DNA from: Comamonadaceae bacterium
Lineage (GTDB): Bacteria; Pseudomonadota; Gammaproteobacteria; Burkholderiales; Burkholderiaceae_C
Direction: 5' to 3'
Assembly: GCA_947475685.1 (NCBI GenBank)
Contig: CANJNC010000031.1
Location: 1-40,650 of the forward strand
Length of the DNA: 40,650 bases
Positions 8,306-18,989 of this stretch are shown here, piece after piece. The first letter of the stretch is position 1, and the number at the start of each line of letters is the position of its first letter. A program made the position numbers and the translations under genes. The notes below the pieces were generated by a model, which was not told the DNA's origin, did no database searches, and saw nothing but the letters and a program-made list of their open reading frames with translations.

Positions 8306-8614
8306 ATGAATCCGCCTTGGCTGAAGGAAAACAGCAATCAAACGCATCATTGGCTTGAACTCTCCCTTCATTGCCAAGCGGGCGCTAAAAAAACTGAGAT
8401 TCAAGGTCCATATGCTGAACGCTTAAAAGTGCGCATCTCCTCTTCCCCCATCGATGGCAAAGCCAACGAAGAGTTGATCAAATGGTTTGCCAAACGATTA
8501 GGGCTCAATGCCGCTTGCCTAGAACTCCTGAGCGGGCAAAGCAGCAAACAAAAAAGACTCAAGATCAAATCAATCAGCAGCGAAGAACTTCTAAGGCTCC
8601 TCCATTTGAATTAA
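8306..8614 (+). CDS. DUF167/YggU-family protein
   Basis: 102 residues, the typical size of UPF0235 proteins. The motif LKVRISSSPIDGKANEELIKWFAKRLGL is diagnostic, as is the basic C-terminal SGQSSKQKRLKI. The biochemical role of the family is unknown; the fold is a small alpha/beta domain thought to be cytoplasmic. In many proteobacteria it sits next to yggT, which is absent here. It is divergent from the P-loop gene, with about 70 bases between starts. Confidence 0.9.
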   Translation: MNPPWLKENSNQTHHWLELSLHCQAGAKKTEIQGPYAERLKVRISSSPIDGKANEELIKWFAKRLGLNAACLELLSGQSSKQKRLKIKSISSEELLRLLHLN

Positions 8615-8726
8615 AACAGTGCCTATCGGTGTTAATCCCAATGAAATCAAGGAGTTTTAAAGCGAATTGATGCCAAGATATCAACCATAATGGCCTGATA
8701 CAGACATTCGCTGAAAGATCCCAACA

Positions 8727-9680
8727 ATGAATACCTTGAACTCACCCATGCTTGGTGTGATGTATAGACTTTTTTTTGCTTTGATCAGCTTATCAAGCCT
8801 ATGCCTGTCTTATGCTCAAACTTCAAAACCCAAATTGAACTACGACCCCAATGCCCAGGTGGCCATTGACATCAAAGAGGTCGAATATCTCAAAACCGAG
8901 AGCGGCAGATCTCTCAAAGCCAGGATCTACCAACCCAAAGGCTTCGGGCCTTTTCCGACCTTGATCGACTTTCACGGCGGTGCGTGGAACAACAAAGATC
9001 GCTTTGCCGAAGAACCGATGGACACGGCCATTGCAAAAAGCGGCGTATTGGTGATTGCGGTTGATTTGACTCTGGCTGGAGACAGGCCCTACCCAGCCAA
9101 CGTTCAAGACGCGCATTACGCGGTTCGATGGGTCAAGCACAACGCCAAACAATGGCAAGGCGACGTCACCACACTCGGTGTTTACGGAAGCTCTAGTGGA
9201 GGTCATGTGGGAGAACTGCTCTCTTTGAAGCCCAATGAAACTCTATTTGCAAAAATTCCTTTTGCACCCAATCCTCAATTGGATGCTTCTTTCTCCTACC
9301 TTGCCACTCGCTCGCCCATAAGCAATCCCCCAGCACGTTACGAAAATGCAATCAAGCATAAGCGTGAGAACATGATCAAAAACAACTTGAATTACTTCAA
9401 GCCTTGGGAAACCATCTACGAATCTAGCCCTCAAGCCATATTGGATAAAAAGATGGGCCCCCAAAAACTCATTCCTTTGTTGATCATGCAAGGCGAATTG
9501 GATGACAATGTACTGCCTGAAACGCAAAAACTTTTTGCCCAAAGCTACCAAGCCGCTGGGGGTGACTGTACGTTTTTAATTTTCGAGCAAAGCGAGCACG
9601 AGTGGGTGGCCAAAGAAAGTCTCCAAACTGATCTGGCCCGCAAAACCGTTAAAAACTTCATAGCAAAACAATTGCTCTAA
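8727..9680 (+). CDS. secreted alpha/beta hydrolase (esterase/lipase, BD-FAE/HSL-like)
   Basis: 317 residues beginning with a signal peptide (hydrophobic MYRLFFALISLSSLCLSYAQ, starting at Met12; an alternative ATG at 8760 gives exactly this). The hydrolase fold has the oxyanion-hole motif HGGAW (about 83-87), nucleophile elbow GSSSGG (Ser156), an acid in GELDDNV and a histidine in SEHEW. It should cleave ester or amide bonds in the periplasm; substrate unknown. The elbow has serine rather than aspartate before the nucleophile, unlike the usual GDSAGG. No clear ribosome-binding site decides between the two starts. Confidence 0.82.
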   Translation: MNTLNSPMLGVMYRLFFALISLSSLCLSYAQTSKPKLNYDPNAQVAIDIKEVEYLKTESGRSLKARIYQPKGFGPFPTLIDFHGGAWNNKDRFAEEPMDTAIAKSGVLVIAVDLTLAGDRPYPANVQDAHYAVRWVKHNAKQWQGDVTTLGVYGSSSGGHVGELLSLKPNETLFAKIPFAPNPQLDASFSYLATRSPISNPPARYENAIKHKRENMIKNNLNYFKPWETIYESSPQAILDKKMGPQKLIPLLIMQGELDDNVLPETQKLFAQSYQAAGGDCTFLIFEQSEHEWVAKESLQTDLARKTVKNFIAKQLL

Positions 9681-9904
9681 ATAGTGAGCTCCTTACCCAT
9701 GGAGACAGCTGGGTTGAAAAACCTGGGCTTTTGCTGAGCTTTTTCGATTTCAATGACTTGCCCCCAATTTACTTTCCTGCAAATAGACGCTTCTTTACAC
9801 TGCACCCATGATGGCATTGAACAATCTCTAAACTTCCAAGAACCATAGGAGTTAAACTGACACACGTATTTTTACTCATTTGAATTTCAACCATTAAGCA
9901 TTTC

Positions 9905-11089
9905 ATGCCAACATCCCCGTTTTTAAATAAAAATCTCATTATCTTGATCGCATGCCAAGGCTTGTTTCTCACCAACAATGTCACCTTCATCGCCATCAAT
10001 GGCTTGGTCGGCCTTGGTCTGACCCCAGTTGCTTGGATGGCCACTCTGCCAGTCATGGGATATGTCGTCGGTAGCGCCCTTTCCACCTCCTTGGTCTCCA
10101 AAGCTCAATCTCGTTATGGTCGTAGGCGCTCGTTTCAACTGGGGTTGGTTGTCGCGTTCTTTTCCTCTTTGATTTGTGCCTATGCCGCTTGGAGCAAAAA
10201 TTTTTGGCTCTTGACCGCTGGCACATTGGTCGCCGGTTTTTACAGCGCAAACGCTCAGCTTTATCGCTTCGCAGCAGCCGAATTGACCTCCGAGGAACAC
10301 AAAGAAAAGGCCATCTCGTGGGTGTTGGCTGGAGGCATCATGGGAGCAGTCCTTGGACCGAATTTGGCCTCGTGGACAAAAAATTTATTTCCCGTGCCAT
10401 TTGTTGGAGCGTATATCTCTTTGACTTTGGTTGCTATAACGGGCGTTGTCTTGATGCAGTTCATACACTTTCCAGCTGAGGCGAGCAACCCCTCAGGCGC
10501 TCAAACCCAGCGTTCGATTAAAGACATCATTGCTCAGCCCATTTTCATTGTCTCAGCGATTTGTGCGGCCCTGGGCTACGGGATCATGAACTTGCTGATG
10601 GCAGCAACACCCCTTGCGATGGAGGTTTGTGGACACCCCTTTTCGAGTACCGCATTGGTTTTAGAGTTCCACGTGATCAGCATGTTTGCACCAGGATTTT
10701 TTACAGGCTCTTTGATCAAAAGATTTGGAAAGGTAAAGATCATGGTCACTGGGCTTTTATTGAACGCCCTGTGCGTGGCAATTGCTCTGAGCGGAGAAGA
10801 TCTCAGTCACTTTATAGCCGCTTTGATTTGCTTAGGGGTGGGATGGAACTTCCTCTTTACGGGTGCGACCAGCATGGCCATGTCCACATACAGGCCTGAG
10901 GAGAAAAATAAAGCTCAAGCGGCCATCAATTTCTTTGTGTTTTCGACCATGGCTCTCACCTCTTTTGGTTCTGGTGCACTGGTCACCACCCAAGGCTGGA
11001 GTTTACTGAACGCCTGGTCTTTGATCTTGCTTGTCATCATTGGTTTGTCGCTTCTTTTTTTGATCTTTCGATTAAAGTACAAAGACTAA
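9905..11089 (+). CDS. MFS transporter
   Basis: 394 residues with about 12 hydrophobic segments, the usual size of a 12-TM major facilitator. The loop between helices 2 and 3, SKAQSRYGRRRSFQLG, contains the basic signature of MFS motif A, and a second half-repeat copy appears as GSLIKRFGKVKIMVTG. AGFYSANAQLYRFAAAELTSEEHKEKAISWVLAGGIMGAVLGP is the helix 4-5 region. The substrate cannot be read off. It ends 60 bases before the first indolepyruvate oxidoreductase gene and could belong to that transcript, so export or import of a related acid is possible. Confidence 0.85.
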   Translation: MPTSPFLNKNLIILIACQGLFLTNNVTFIAINGLVGLGLTPVAWMATLPVMGYVVGSALSTSLVSKAQSRYGRRRSFQLGLVVAFFSSLICAYAAWSKNFWLLTAGTLVAGFYSANAQLYRFAAAELTSEEHKEKAISWVLAGGIMGAVLGPNLASWTKNLFPVPFVGAYISLTLVAITGVVLMQFIHFPAEASNPSGAQTQRSIKDIIAQPIFIVSAICAALGYGIMNLLMAATPLAMEVCGHPFSSTALVLEFHVISMFAPGFFTGSLIKRFGKVKIMVTGLLLNALCVAIALSGEDLSHFIAALICLGVGWNFLFTGATSMAMSTYRPEEKNKAQAAINFFVFSTMALTSFGSGALVTTQGWSLLNAWSLILLVIIGLSLLFLIFRLKYKD

Positions 11090-11149
11090 AAACGGACAAA
11101 ATGAAAGAAAAGAAACTTTCACCTCGATTTAAATTCAAGGGGACTTGAG

Positions 11150-13303
11150 ATGGAAATATCATTTGAGCAAGAAATTGAACTGCTTAAACTCGGACAGGGT
11201 GAAGTTTTTCATGGTGAAGGCATCCTGGCCATCACAAAAGCGTTGCTTCAATCCGGCGTGGCATACATTGGAGGCTACCAAGGAGCCCCCGTCTCTCATT
11301 TATTGGATGTGATGGTGCAGGCCAAAGACTATGTCGACCAACTAGGCGTGCACGTTGAGGCCTGCTCCAATGAAGCCTCAGCTGCAGCCATGCTCGGGGC
11401 ATCCATTCATTACCCTTTGAGAGGGGCTGTCACTTGGAAGTCCATCGTGGGCACCAATGTCGCAGCCGATGCGTTGTCCAACCTCTCCTCACCAGGCGTC
11501 AAGGGCGGTGCGTTGATTGTTGTTGGCGCAGATTTTGGCGAAGGAGCAAGCGTGATTCAGGAAAGAACACACGCTTTTGCGCTTAAATCAACCATGTTGA
11601 TGATTGACCCACGCCCAGAGCTCTCGCACATGGTCGACATGGTAGAACACGCATTTCAATTGTCCGAGGCATCCAATATGCCCGCGATCTTTGAGCTCAG
11701 AATACGAGCCTGTCACATGCGTGGATCGTTTGTTTGCAAAAACAACATCTCGCCCAAAATTTCAACAAAGGCCTTGATCAACGAGCCGGCAAAATTCAAC
11801 TACGATAAATTAGCCCATCCTCCTGTCACTTTTGTGCACGAAAAAAGAAAAATTGAGGAGAGGATTCCCGCAGCTCGAAAATACATCGAAGACCATGCAC
11901 TCAATGAACTGAAAGATGGTCGTCACCTTCAACTCGGGCTCATCGTGCAAGGCGGGCTTTACAACACCCTCATCAAGTCGCTTCAACTGTTTGGTTTGGC
12001 TGATGAATTTGGGGAAACTGACATTCCCACATTGATTTTGAACGTCACGTCTCCCTTGGTCCCATCACAAATTGCTCAATTTGCAAGTGGCAAGGAGGCC
12101 TTGATCGTCATCGAAGAAGGCACACCTGAGTACATCGAACAAGAAATTTCACTCATCCTCAGGCGCCGGGGCTTAGACACCGTTTTACATGGCAAGGACT
12201 TCTTTAGCATCACTGGAGAGATGAGCACTGAGCAAATGACCAAAGGACTGATAAAGGTTGCCTTGAAGTACTTAAAGGATGTCTGCACCGAGCAAGCCTC
12301 AACTTGGCTAAGTGATCTTGACAAGACCAAAGCATTCGTGGCTCAAATGTTGCCTAAACCTTTGCCACCTAGGCCGCCTGGATTTTGTATCGGCTGTCCT
12401 GAGCGGCCCGTTTTTTCTGCACTGAAACTGGCTCAAGAGGACATTGGGCCCGTGCATATTGCTGCGGACATAGGATGCCATGCGTTTGGTACTTTTGCAC
12501 CCTTCTCTTTTGGGCACTCCATCTTGGGCTATGGGATGAGTTTGGCCAGCCGTGCTGGCATCTCCCCCATGATGCAAAATAGAACACTGTCCATCATGGG
12601 CGATGGCGGCTTTTGGCACAACGGTCTACTCACGGGCGTGCAAAGCGCTTTGTTCAACCAAGATGATGCAGTTTTATTGATTTTTAAAAATGGCTATACG
12701 TCAGCAACAGGCACACAAGACATCTGGTCCACGCCAAGTACCTTGGCCAAAAAAGAAGCAATCGATAAAAGCGCAAGTCTAGTCAACACAGACCAATCCA
12801 TTGAAAAAACACTTCAAGGCATGGGAGTTCAATGGCTCAAGGTGATCAACACCTATGAAGTGGCACTCATGAAAGACACCATCAAGGCAGCACTCACCAG
12901 TGATTTTTATGGCCTTAAGGTGATCATCGCCGAGGGCGAGTGTCAGCTAGAGCGTCAAAGGCGCATCAAGCCTTGGATTTCTAGCTTGCTGAAAAAAGGC
13001 AAGCGAGTTGTAAGAGTCAAATACGGCGTTGATGAGGACGTCTGCACAGGGGATCATGCCTGCATCAGGTTGTCAGGCTGCCCTACATTGACCCTCAAAG
13101 ACAACCCAGATCCGTTGAAGGTTGACCCCGTTGCAACGGTGATCGATGGCTGCGTGGGCTGTGGACTTTGTGGAGAAAACGCACATGTTGCGACCCTTTG
13201 CCCGTCATTTTATAGGGCCGAGGTGATTCAAAACCCAACTATTGTTGACCGATTCATGGGCTCATTGAGGTCCTCCCTGATACGACTCTTGCAAGCGCAC
13301 TGA
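11150..13303 (+). CDS. indolepyruvate:ferredoxin oxidoreductase-like large (alpha) subunit, pair 1
   Basis: 717 residues. The family oxidatively decarboxylates aryl- or other 2-oxo acids with CoA to acyl-CoA, reducing ferredoxin. Domain order: pyrimidine-binding TPP domain with catalytic glutamate in CSNEASAAA (Glu75), a middle domain, the pyrophosphate-binding TPP domain with GDGGFWHNG (484-492), and a C-terminal ferredoxin region (about 630-690). Its cysteines lie in CTGDHACIRLSGCP and CVGCGLCGENAHVATLCP, enough for two [4Fe-4S] clusters. FCIGCPERPVFSA precedes the second TPP domain. Unlike its paralogue at 28168-30306, residues 513-514 read KN instead of DN at the end of the TPP motif. AAGGGGA precedes the ATG. 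The partner is the next gene. Confidence 0.88.
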   Translation: MEISFEQEIELLKLGQGEVFHGEGILAITKALLQSGVAYIGGYQGAPVSHLLDVMVQAKDYVDQLGVHVEACSNEASAAAMLGASIHYPLRGAVTWKSIVGTNVAADALSNLSSPGVKGGALIVVGADFGEGASVIQERTHAFALKSTMLMIDPRPELSHMVDMVEHAFQLSEASNMPAIFELRIRACHMRGSFVCKNNISPKISTKALINEPAKFNYDKLAHPPVTFVHEKRKIEERIPAARKYIEDHALNELKDGRHLQLGLIVQGGLYNTLIKSLQLFGLADEFGETDIPTLILNVTSPLVPSQIAQFASGKEALIVIEEGTPEYIEQEISLILRRRGLDTVLHGKDFFSITGEMSTEQMTKGLIKVALKYLKDVCTEQASTWLSDLDKTKAFVAQMLPKPLPPRPPGFCIGCPERPVFSALKLAQEDIGPVHIAADIGCHAFGTFAPFSFGHSILGYGMSLASRAGISPMMQNRTLSIMGDGGFWHNGLLTGVQSALFNQDDAVLLIFKNGYTSATGTQDIWSTPSTLAKKEAIDKSASLVNTDQSIEKTLQGMGVQWLKVINTYEVALMKDTIKAALTSDFYGLKVIIAEGECQLERQRRIKPWISSLLKKGKRVVRVKYGVDEDVCTGDHACIRLSGCPTLTLKDNPDPLKVDPVATVIDGCVGCGLCGENAHVATLCPSFYRAEVIQNPTIVDRFMGSLRSSLIRLLQAH

Positions 13304-13329
13304 GCGATCCCCCGTCAGAAATACGCACC

Positions 13330-14904
13330 GTGACTCAAAAAACAATTTCACTGCTCATTTGTGCGCTTGGTGGTGAAGGTGCTGGCGTCCTAACTGAGTG
13401 GATCATTGAGGCGGCTAAAGAAAGTGGCTACGCAGCTCAAAGCACCTCCATTCCTGGGGTTGCACAAAGAACTGGGGCAACCACATATTACATTGAAGTT
13501 TTTTCTGAGCCTATGTCGGCTCTGAATACCAAGCAACCACTCTTTAGCCTATCTCCTGTGCCTGGGCGGCTCGATTGTTTGCTCTCCTCTGAATTGCTAG
13601 AAACTGCCCGCCAATGCACCTTGGGCCTACCGTCTCCAAAACACACCCTGACCCTAAGCTCCTCAGCCAGGACAATCACCACCCAAGAAAGGATGGAACT
13701 TGGAGACGGCAGATGGGATGAGGAGCAACTGAGAAGCATTGTGTCTCAAAGCTCTCGAGAACATTACTTTCTTGACATGCAATTTCTAGCGAAAAAAGAA
13801 GGCACGATTGTAAGCTCAGTGATGCTGGGCGTCATTGCGGGCAGTGGCCTTTTTCCGATACCCAGTTCAAGCTTTGAAAAAGTCGTGAGTCGCTCGGGTT
13901 TGAATGCCAAGGCAAGTTTAAGAGGATTTCAATCGGGATTGGAAAACATGTCCGTGCTTGTGAATCAATCCCGAATGATCTCAGCGTTGCTCAATGACTC
14001 TGACCCCAAAAACGTCACGCCCATCAAAGTCAATTCAAGCATTGAGCACATTTTCCCTCTGACAACTCATCCTTTGATTACCTTGGGCTACGAAAGATTG
14101 ATTGACTACCAAGGCATCAGCTATGCAAAGCACTACCTTCAACAACTCCAGCTCATTTTGAAGAAGGAACAAGCTCTAGACCCAACCGGATCCAATGCTT
14201 ACGCCATCACCTCTAGTGTAGCCAGATGGCTTGCACTTTGGATGTCTTTTGAAGATATCATTCGAGTGGCCGATCTCAAGAGCCGCTTGACGAGACGGCA
14301 AAGAGTTCTCAAAGAAATCAAAGCGAGCGACAAAGACATGGTCAAAGTCTATGAACACTTCAAACCCGGTATTGCAGAATTAGCTGCTTTGCTGCCCTTG
14401 GGGCCAGCGAAGAAACTGTTGCAATGGGAAAGTAAGCGAGTTGCCAAGGGCCGTCCTGACTTGTCTCTGTCCTTGAAACTGGGTTCACACACTCTATTGG
14501 GGTTTTTAAGTCTTCGCTTTTTGGCGTCTTTAAAAGTATTTCGCAAACATGGCTTTCGCTATCAAGAAGAGCATGCGCTCATTGAACAGTGGCTCGCTTG
14601 TGTGAAGTCCTCTGCAGAACTTGACTGGCACTTAGGTTTAGAGATTGCTCAATGCGGGCAATTGATCAAGGGATATGGCAAAACCAATGAAAGAGGCAAG
14701 AAAAATCTCCTTCATATTTTGCACCAGGTCTCTACCTCCTCACTACCCGTTGCTCAACGCATAGAGGCCATCGCGGCCATTCGCAAGGCTGCTTTGGTCG
14801 ATGAGTCAGGGGCTTCGCTGGATCAAGCACTTCAAAAGTATGGCGCGCCGGCACGAGAAATTCTCGCCCAGCCGATTAGGTGGATGAAAAAGCCCCATCA
14901 CTAA
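13330..14904 (+). CDS. indolepyruvate:ferredoxin oxidoreductase-like small (beta/gamma) subunit, pair 1
   Basis: 524 residues, starting with GTG 26 bases after the large-subunit stop. The N-terminal 200 residues are the 2-oxoacid oxidoreductase gamma domain (PF01558), with GGEGAGVLTEWII, SIPGVAQRTGATTYYIE and a LLSSELLETAR segment. The remaining 300 residues are helical and rich in Arg/Lys, matching the long C-terminal extension (DUF6537-type) found in proteobacterial two-gene and fused IORs. This differs from the roughly 200-residue archaeal IorB. It completes the enzyme with the upstream gene. No cofactor-binding cysteines are evident in it. Confidence 0.85.
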   Translation: MTQKTISLLICALGGEGAGVLTEWIIEAAKESGYAAQSTSIPGVAQRTGATTYYIEVFSEPMSALNTKQPLFSLSPVPGRLDCLLSSELLETARQCTLGLPSPKHTLTLSSSARTITTQERMELGDGRWDEEQLRSIVSQSSREHYFLDMQFLAKKEGTIVSSVMLGVIAGSGLFPIPSSSFEKVVSRSGLNAKASLRGFQSGLENMSVLVNQSRMISALLNDSDPKNVTPIKVNSSIEHIFPLTTHPLITLGYERLIDYQGISYAKHYLQQLQLILKKEQALDPTGSNAYAITSSVARWLALWMSFEDIIRVADLKSRLTRRQRVLKEIKASDKDMVKVYEHFKPGIAELAALLPLGPAKKLLQWESKRVAKGRPDLSLSLKLGSHTLLGFLSLRFLASLKVFRKHGFRYQEEHALIEQWLACVKSSAELDWHLGLEIAQCGQLIKGYGKTNERGKKNLLHILHQVSTSSLPVAQRIEAIAAIRKAALVDESGASLDQALQKYGAPAREILAQPIRWMKKPHH

Positions 14905-14967
14905 TTCAATTGAGAGAAATTAAATTTAGAAAATTGCATTCAATTGCAAATCAAGGAGATCCAGGTT

Positions 14968-15972
14968 GTGCGTATAGACACTCAAACTCAATTTAAAACT
15001 TCCAAATTTTTTTCATTTTTTTTAAGTGGTTTGCTTCTTTTTTTGCTGCTGACAAGTACGAGCTCTCAAGCGCAATCGAACTGGCCCAGCAAAGTCATCA
15101 AGATCATGGTTGGATTTGCTCCGGGCGGACCCACCGATGTGATTGCACGCGCATATGCCAACAAATTAAGTGTTGAATTGGACCAACAAGTGATTGTAGA
15201 GAACCGCCAAGGCGCTGGTGGATCCTTGGCTGCCAGTTTTGTAGCAAAATCGGCCCCTGATGGCTACACGCTCTTGATGGCTGAGCCGGGTAGCTTGGCA
15301 GTCAACCCAGCACTGCTGACCCAATCCCCTTACGACCCGATCAAAGACTTTGTAGCCATCGCTCAAGGGATCTCTTTGCCCATGGTTTTGGTGGCGTCTC
15401 CATCTCTCAAAGTCACTTCTTTAAAAGAGCTTTTGCTTTTAACCAAGACCAAGTCTTTGGCTTACGGTACACCAGGAAATGCAACCATGCAGCACTTGAG
15501 CATGGCCGAGTTTGCTCGGGTCAATCAGATCCAACTCACCCACGTTGCCTACCGTGGTGGGGCACCCGCAATGACTGATCTTTTAGGGGGACAAATCCAA
15601 TTGGCCATGGTCACGGTCCCAAGCATTGTTCCCTATGTTAAAAATGCCTCCGTCATCCCCTTGGCTGTGGAGTCCCCAACTCGATCTCCTCAAATACCCA
15701 ATACACCTACGTTTGCCGAATTGGGATTCACCAATTTCACGCAAGACATTTGGCAAGGTTTTGTAGCACCTGCTCAGACGCCTAAAGACATCATCACCAA
15801 ACTGAGCGCAAGCATCGCTAAGATCTCAGCCTCTTCAGACTTTCAAAATTTGGTCAATTCAATGGGCGCTAGCGTTGTCTACACCAGTCCACAAGACTTC
15901 AGCAAATTGATTCAAAGGGACGTGCTTTATTGGTCTAAATTGGTAGCAGACAACCCAGTCGCCAAAGATTAG
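14968..15972 (+). CDS. tripartite tricarboxylate transporter (Bug) family substrate-binding protein, orphan
   Basis: GTG at 14968 is preferred because AAGGAG lies nine bases upstream; an earlier TTG at 14944 would place that site inside the gene. The 334-residue product has a signal peptide (FFSFFLSGLLLFLLL, cleavage near SQAQS). The mature Bug signature follows: WPSKVIKIMVGFAPGGPTDVIAR, ENRQGAGGSLAA, APDGYTLLM and a C-terminal DVLYWSKLV. Bug proteins bind carboxylates or aromatic acids in the periplasm. No TctA or TctB membrane gene is in the window, as is common for the expanded Bug family of Burkholderiales. It follows IOR pair 1 by 63 bases. Confidence 0.9.
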   Translation: MRIDTQTQFKTSKFFSFFLSGLLLFLLLTSTSSQAQSNWPSKVIKIMVGFAPGGPTDVIARAYANKLSVELDQQVIVENRQGAGGSLAASFVAKSAPDGYTLLMAEPGSLAVNPALLTQSPYDPIKDFVAIAQGISLPMVLVASPSLKVTSLKELLLLTKTKSLAYGTPGNATMQHLSMAEFARVNQIQLTHVAYRGGAPAMTDLLGGQIQLAMVTVPSIVPYVKNASVIPLAVESPTRSPQIPNTPTFAELGFTNFTQDIWQGFVAPAQTPKDIITKLSASIAKISASSDFQNLVNSMGASVVYTSPQDFSKLIQRDVLYWSKLVADNPVAKD

Positions 15973-15998
15973 ATTTGCAAAAAACCTCGGTCTCTTGC

Positions 15999-17318
15999 CT
16001 AACCAATCAATTGTGGCAACCAAGTGGCGATGGCGGGCAAGAAAAAGACCGCTGCCAACAATAAAATACTCATCACTACATAGGGCACCACGGCGATAAA
16101 AATATGACCCATGGTGACGCTCGCTGGAGCCACACCCCTCATGGTCATGAGCAACAAGCCGTGAGGCGGTAGCAAGAGACCGAGCTGCATGCAGATTAAA
16201 AACATCACCCCAAACCAAATCGGATCAATCCCAAGGGACTGCACAAGGGGCATAAAAATAGGCAACGTAATCATCATCATGCTGACTTGATCGACAAAAA
16301 TACCTAGAAAAATCAGCATCAACATCATGCCAACCACGATGAAATCGGTCGACAAACCTTGTCCAGTGATGAATTGAACCATGCCCGTGCTCGCCCCCGA
16401 GAAGGACAAGATTTGGGCAAAAGTGGTCGCCCCCAAGATGATGAACAAAATCATGCCTGAGATACTGGCCGTGCCTTTTAAGCTTTTAACAATAGCGCCA
16501 AAGCTCAACACCCGGTATAAAAGCGCCAGCACCATTGTGGCAAATGCACCTACTGCAGCGCACTCTGTTGGCGTAGCCCACCCCATGGCCAAGGCACCCA
16601 CTACGATGCCAAATATGGACAATGTGGGTAAAACATAGGCAAAGAACAAGCGCCAACGCTGCCACCCGTGATAAGTCGCCTCCTCCTCACCCTCAGGGGC
16701 CAACTCGGGAGAGATGCTCACGCGCGCAATGATCCACACGACAAAGGCAACAGACAGCACAAGTCCAGGCACCACGCCACCGATCAACAACTTGGAAATC
16801 GAGATGCCAGAAAGTGAGCCGAGCAATACGGTCAATGCTGAAGGGGGGATCAACATGTCCACGGCACCGATGGCCATGATGGGGCCTGCAGCAATGGTTG
16901 GGTGATATCCACGCGCCAGCATCACAGGAAGCATCAATGAACCAAGCATGGCAGTGGTGGCAATGGTTGAGCCTGAGATGGCAGAAAAAACAGTTCCGGC
17001 CACCACGGCAACCACAGAAAGTCGACCCGGAACTTTGACAATCAGTCGCTCAATGCCTTCAATGACTTTGAGTGCAAGACCGGTATGAAATAAAATTTCC
17101 CCCATCAACACAAATAGAGGAATGGGTGTGAGTGAAAAAGCTGTGACAGAGCTCACACTGCTTCTTGCTAGTTGAACCAAACCCGGCTCCCCGCCCATGT
17201 AAAGCCAGGCACCCAAAATATTGATGGAGATGAACGTGAGTGCAACAGGCATGCCGATGAAGAGCAAGACGGTCGAGCCGCCCAACATCAACCAAGCGGC
17301 GATTTGCCAATTGTTCAT
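15999..17318 (-). CDS. dctM: TRAP transporter large permease (DctM)
   Basis: 439 residues, highly hydrophobic, about 12 membrane segments. Typical DctM blocks include FVLMGEILFHTGLALKVIEGIERL, AISGSTIATTAMLGSLMLPVML, GPIMAIGAVDMLIPPSALTVLLG and MQLGLLLPPHGLLLMTMRG. This subunit carries out sodium-coupled substrate movement. It is the last gene of the leftward dctP-dctQ-dctM order; the gap from dctQ is 38 bases. It is convergent with the Bug gene (26 bases between stops), and no clear terminator hairpin lies between them. Confidence 0.93.
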   Translation of the reverse strand: MNNWQIAAWLMLGGSTVLLFIGMPVALTFISINILGAWLYMGGEPGLVQLARSSVSSVTAFSLTPIPLFVLMGEILFHTGLALKVIEGIERLIVKVPGRLSVVAVVAGTVFSAISGSTIATTAMLGSLMLPVMLARGYHPTIAAGPIMAIGAVDMLIPPSALTVLLGSLSGISISKLLIGGVVPGLVLSVAFVVWIIARVSISPELAPEGEEEATYHGWQRWRLFFAYVLPTLSIFGIVVGALAMGWATPTECAAVGAFATMVLALLYRVLSFGAIVKSLKGTASISGMILFIILGATTFAQILSFSGASTGMVQFITGQGLSTDFIVVGMMLMLIFLGIFVDQVSMMMITLPIFMPLVQSLGIDPIWFGVMFLICMQLGLLLPPHGLLLMTMRGVAPASVTMGHIFIAVVPYVVMSILLLAAVFFLPAIATWLPQLIG

Positions 17319-17356
17319 ACGCTATGTATTGGATTCGGTAAAAAAGGGGGCCGCCT

Positions 17357-17884
17357 TCAAGATGCACTGACTGCATCGTGCCTAGGACCCCTAGGTCCGA
17401 GGTAGAGTCGCCTCATGCGAAAAACCATCTCTATGCTTAAGAGCATAAAAACAAAAGGCAAAGGTGCCAAACCCCACCACTCAGGTGTTACAAGGGTTTT
17501 GATGCTCAAGGCCCCAGATTGATAGCTATTTAAACTGGCCTTGAAAGAATAAATCATGATCATGACACAGCAAACAAATCCAACAAGGTCCCCTATAAAC
17601 TCCAAATACCAAGCCAGTTTGGCTGGTATCGCTTGCAAAACTATATCCACTCGAATGTGCTGACCTTGCCTGAGTAACCATGGCGCCACGCACATCGTGA
17701 TCAAGTACAGCATGAGCTCTGAGACCTCATTGCTCCAGGCAAGCCCTTGAGGTAAGAAGGAGATGGCCAGGTCACGCAAAAGCACGTCCCCCACAATGAT
17801 GAACATCATTGCAAAAAGAATCGCACAACCTACCAACGCCAAGCCGGCAATCAGCCGCCCAAAGAGGAGGGACAATCGGTCCAT
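17357..17884 (-). CDS. dctQ: TRAP transporter small permease (DctQ)
   Basis: 175 residues with four membrane segments, the usual DctQ layout: LIAGLALVGCAILFAMMFIIVGDV, WSNEVSELMLYLITMCVAPWLL, a central helix pair and a C-terminal PLPFVFMLLSIEMVFRM. The WSNEV.ELMLY region and GQHIRVDIV are family hallmarks. ATG at 17884 is chosen, 12 bases after dctP; a TTG one codon earlier is equally readable, and neither has a clear ribosome-binding site, so coupling to dctP translation is likely. Confidence 0.88.
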   Translation of the reverse strand: MDRLSLLFGRLIAGLALVGCAILFAMMFIIVGDVLLRDLAISFLPQGLAWSNEVSELMLYLITMCVAPWLLRQGQHIRVDIVLQAIPAKLAWYLEFIGDLVGFVCCVMIMIYSFKASLNSYQSGALSIKTLVTPEWWGLAPLPFVFMLLSIEMVFRMRRLYLGPRGPRHDAVSAS

Positions 17885-17896
17885 CAAAGAACAAGC

Positions 17897-18906
<1,010 letters not shown>

Positions 18907-18989
18907 AAACATTTGATAAAGGAAGTTTTTATTATGTTTATCTTTCCGTACCTTTATATTGGCTTATACCCTTAAGGTGATAACCCACC

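Noticed and set aside
9677..9865. Leftward 62-codon, cysteine-rich frame (GTG start) between the secreted hydrolase and the MFS gene
   Set aside because: The composition (four cysteines, several tryptophans) looked protein-like, but there is no ribosome-binding site, a stop lies two codons upstream of the GTG, and I know no matching family. Worth a homology search but not supported enough to annotate.
14944..14967. Upstream TTG start for the Bug binding protein
   Set aside because: The AAGGAG ribosome-binding site would lie inside the coding region; GTG at 14968 has ideal spacing and gives a normal signal peptide.
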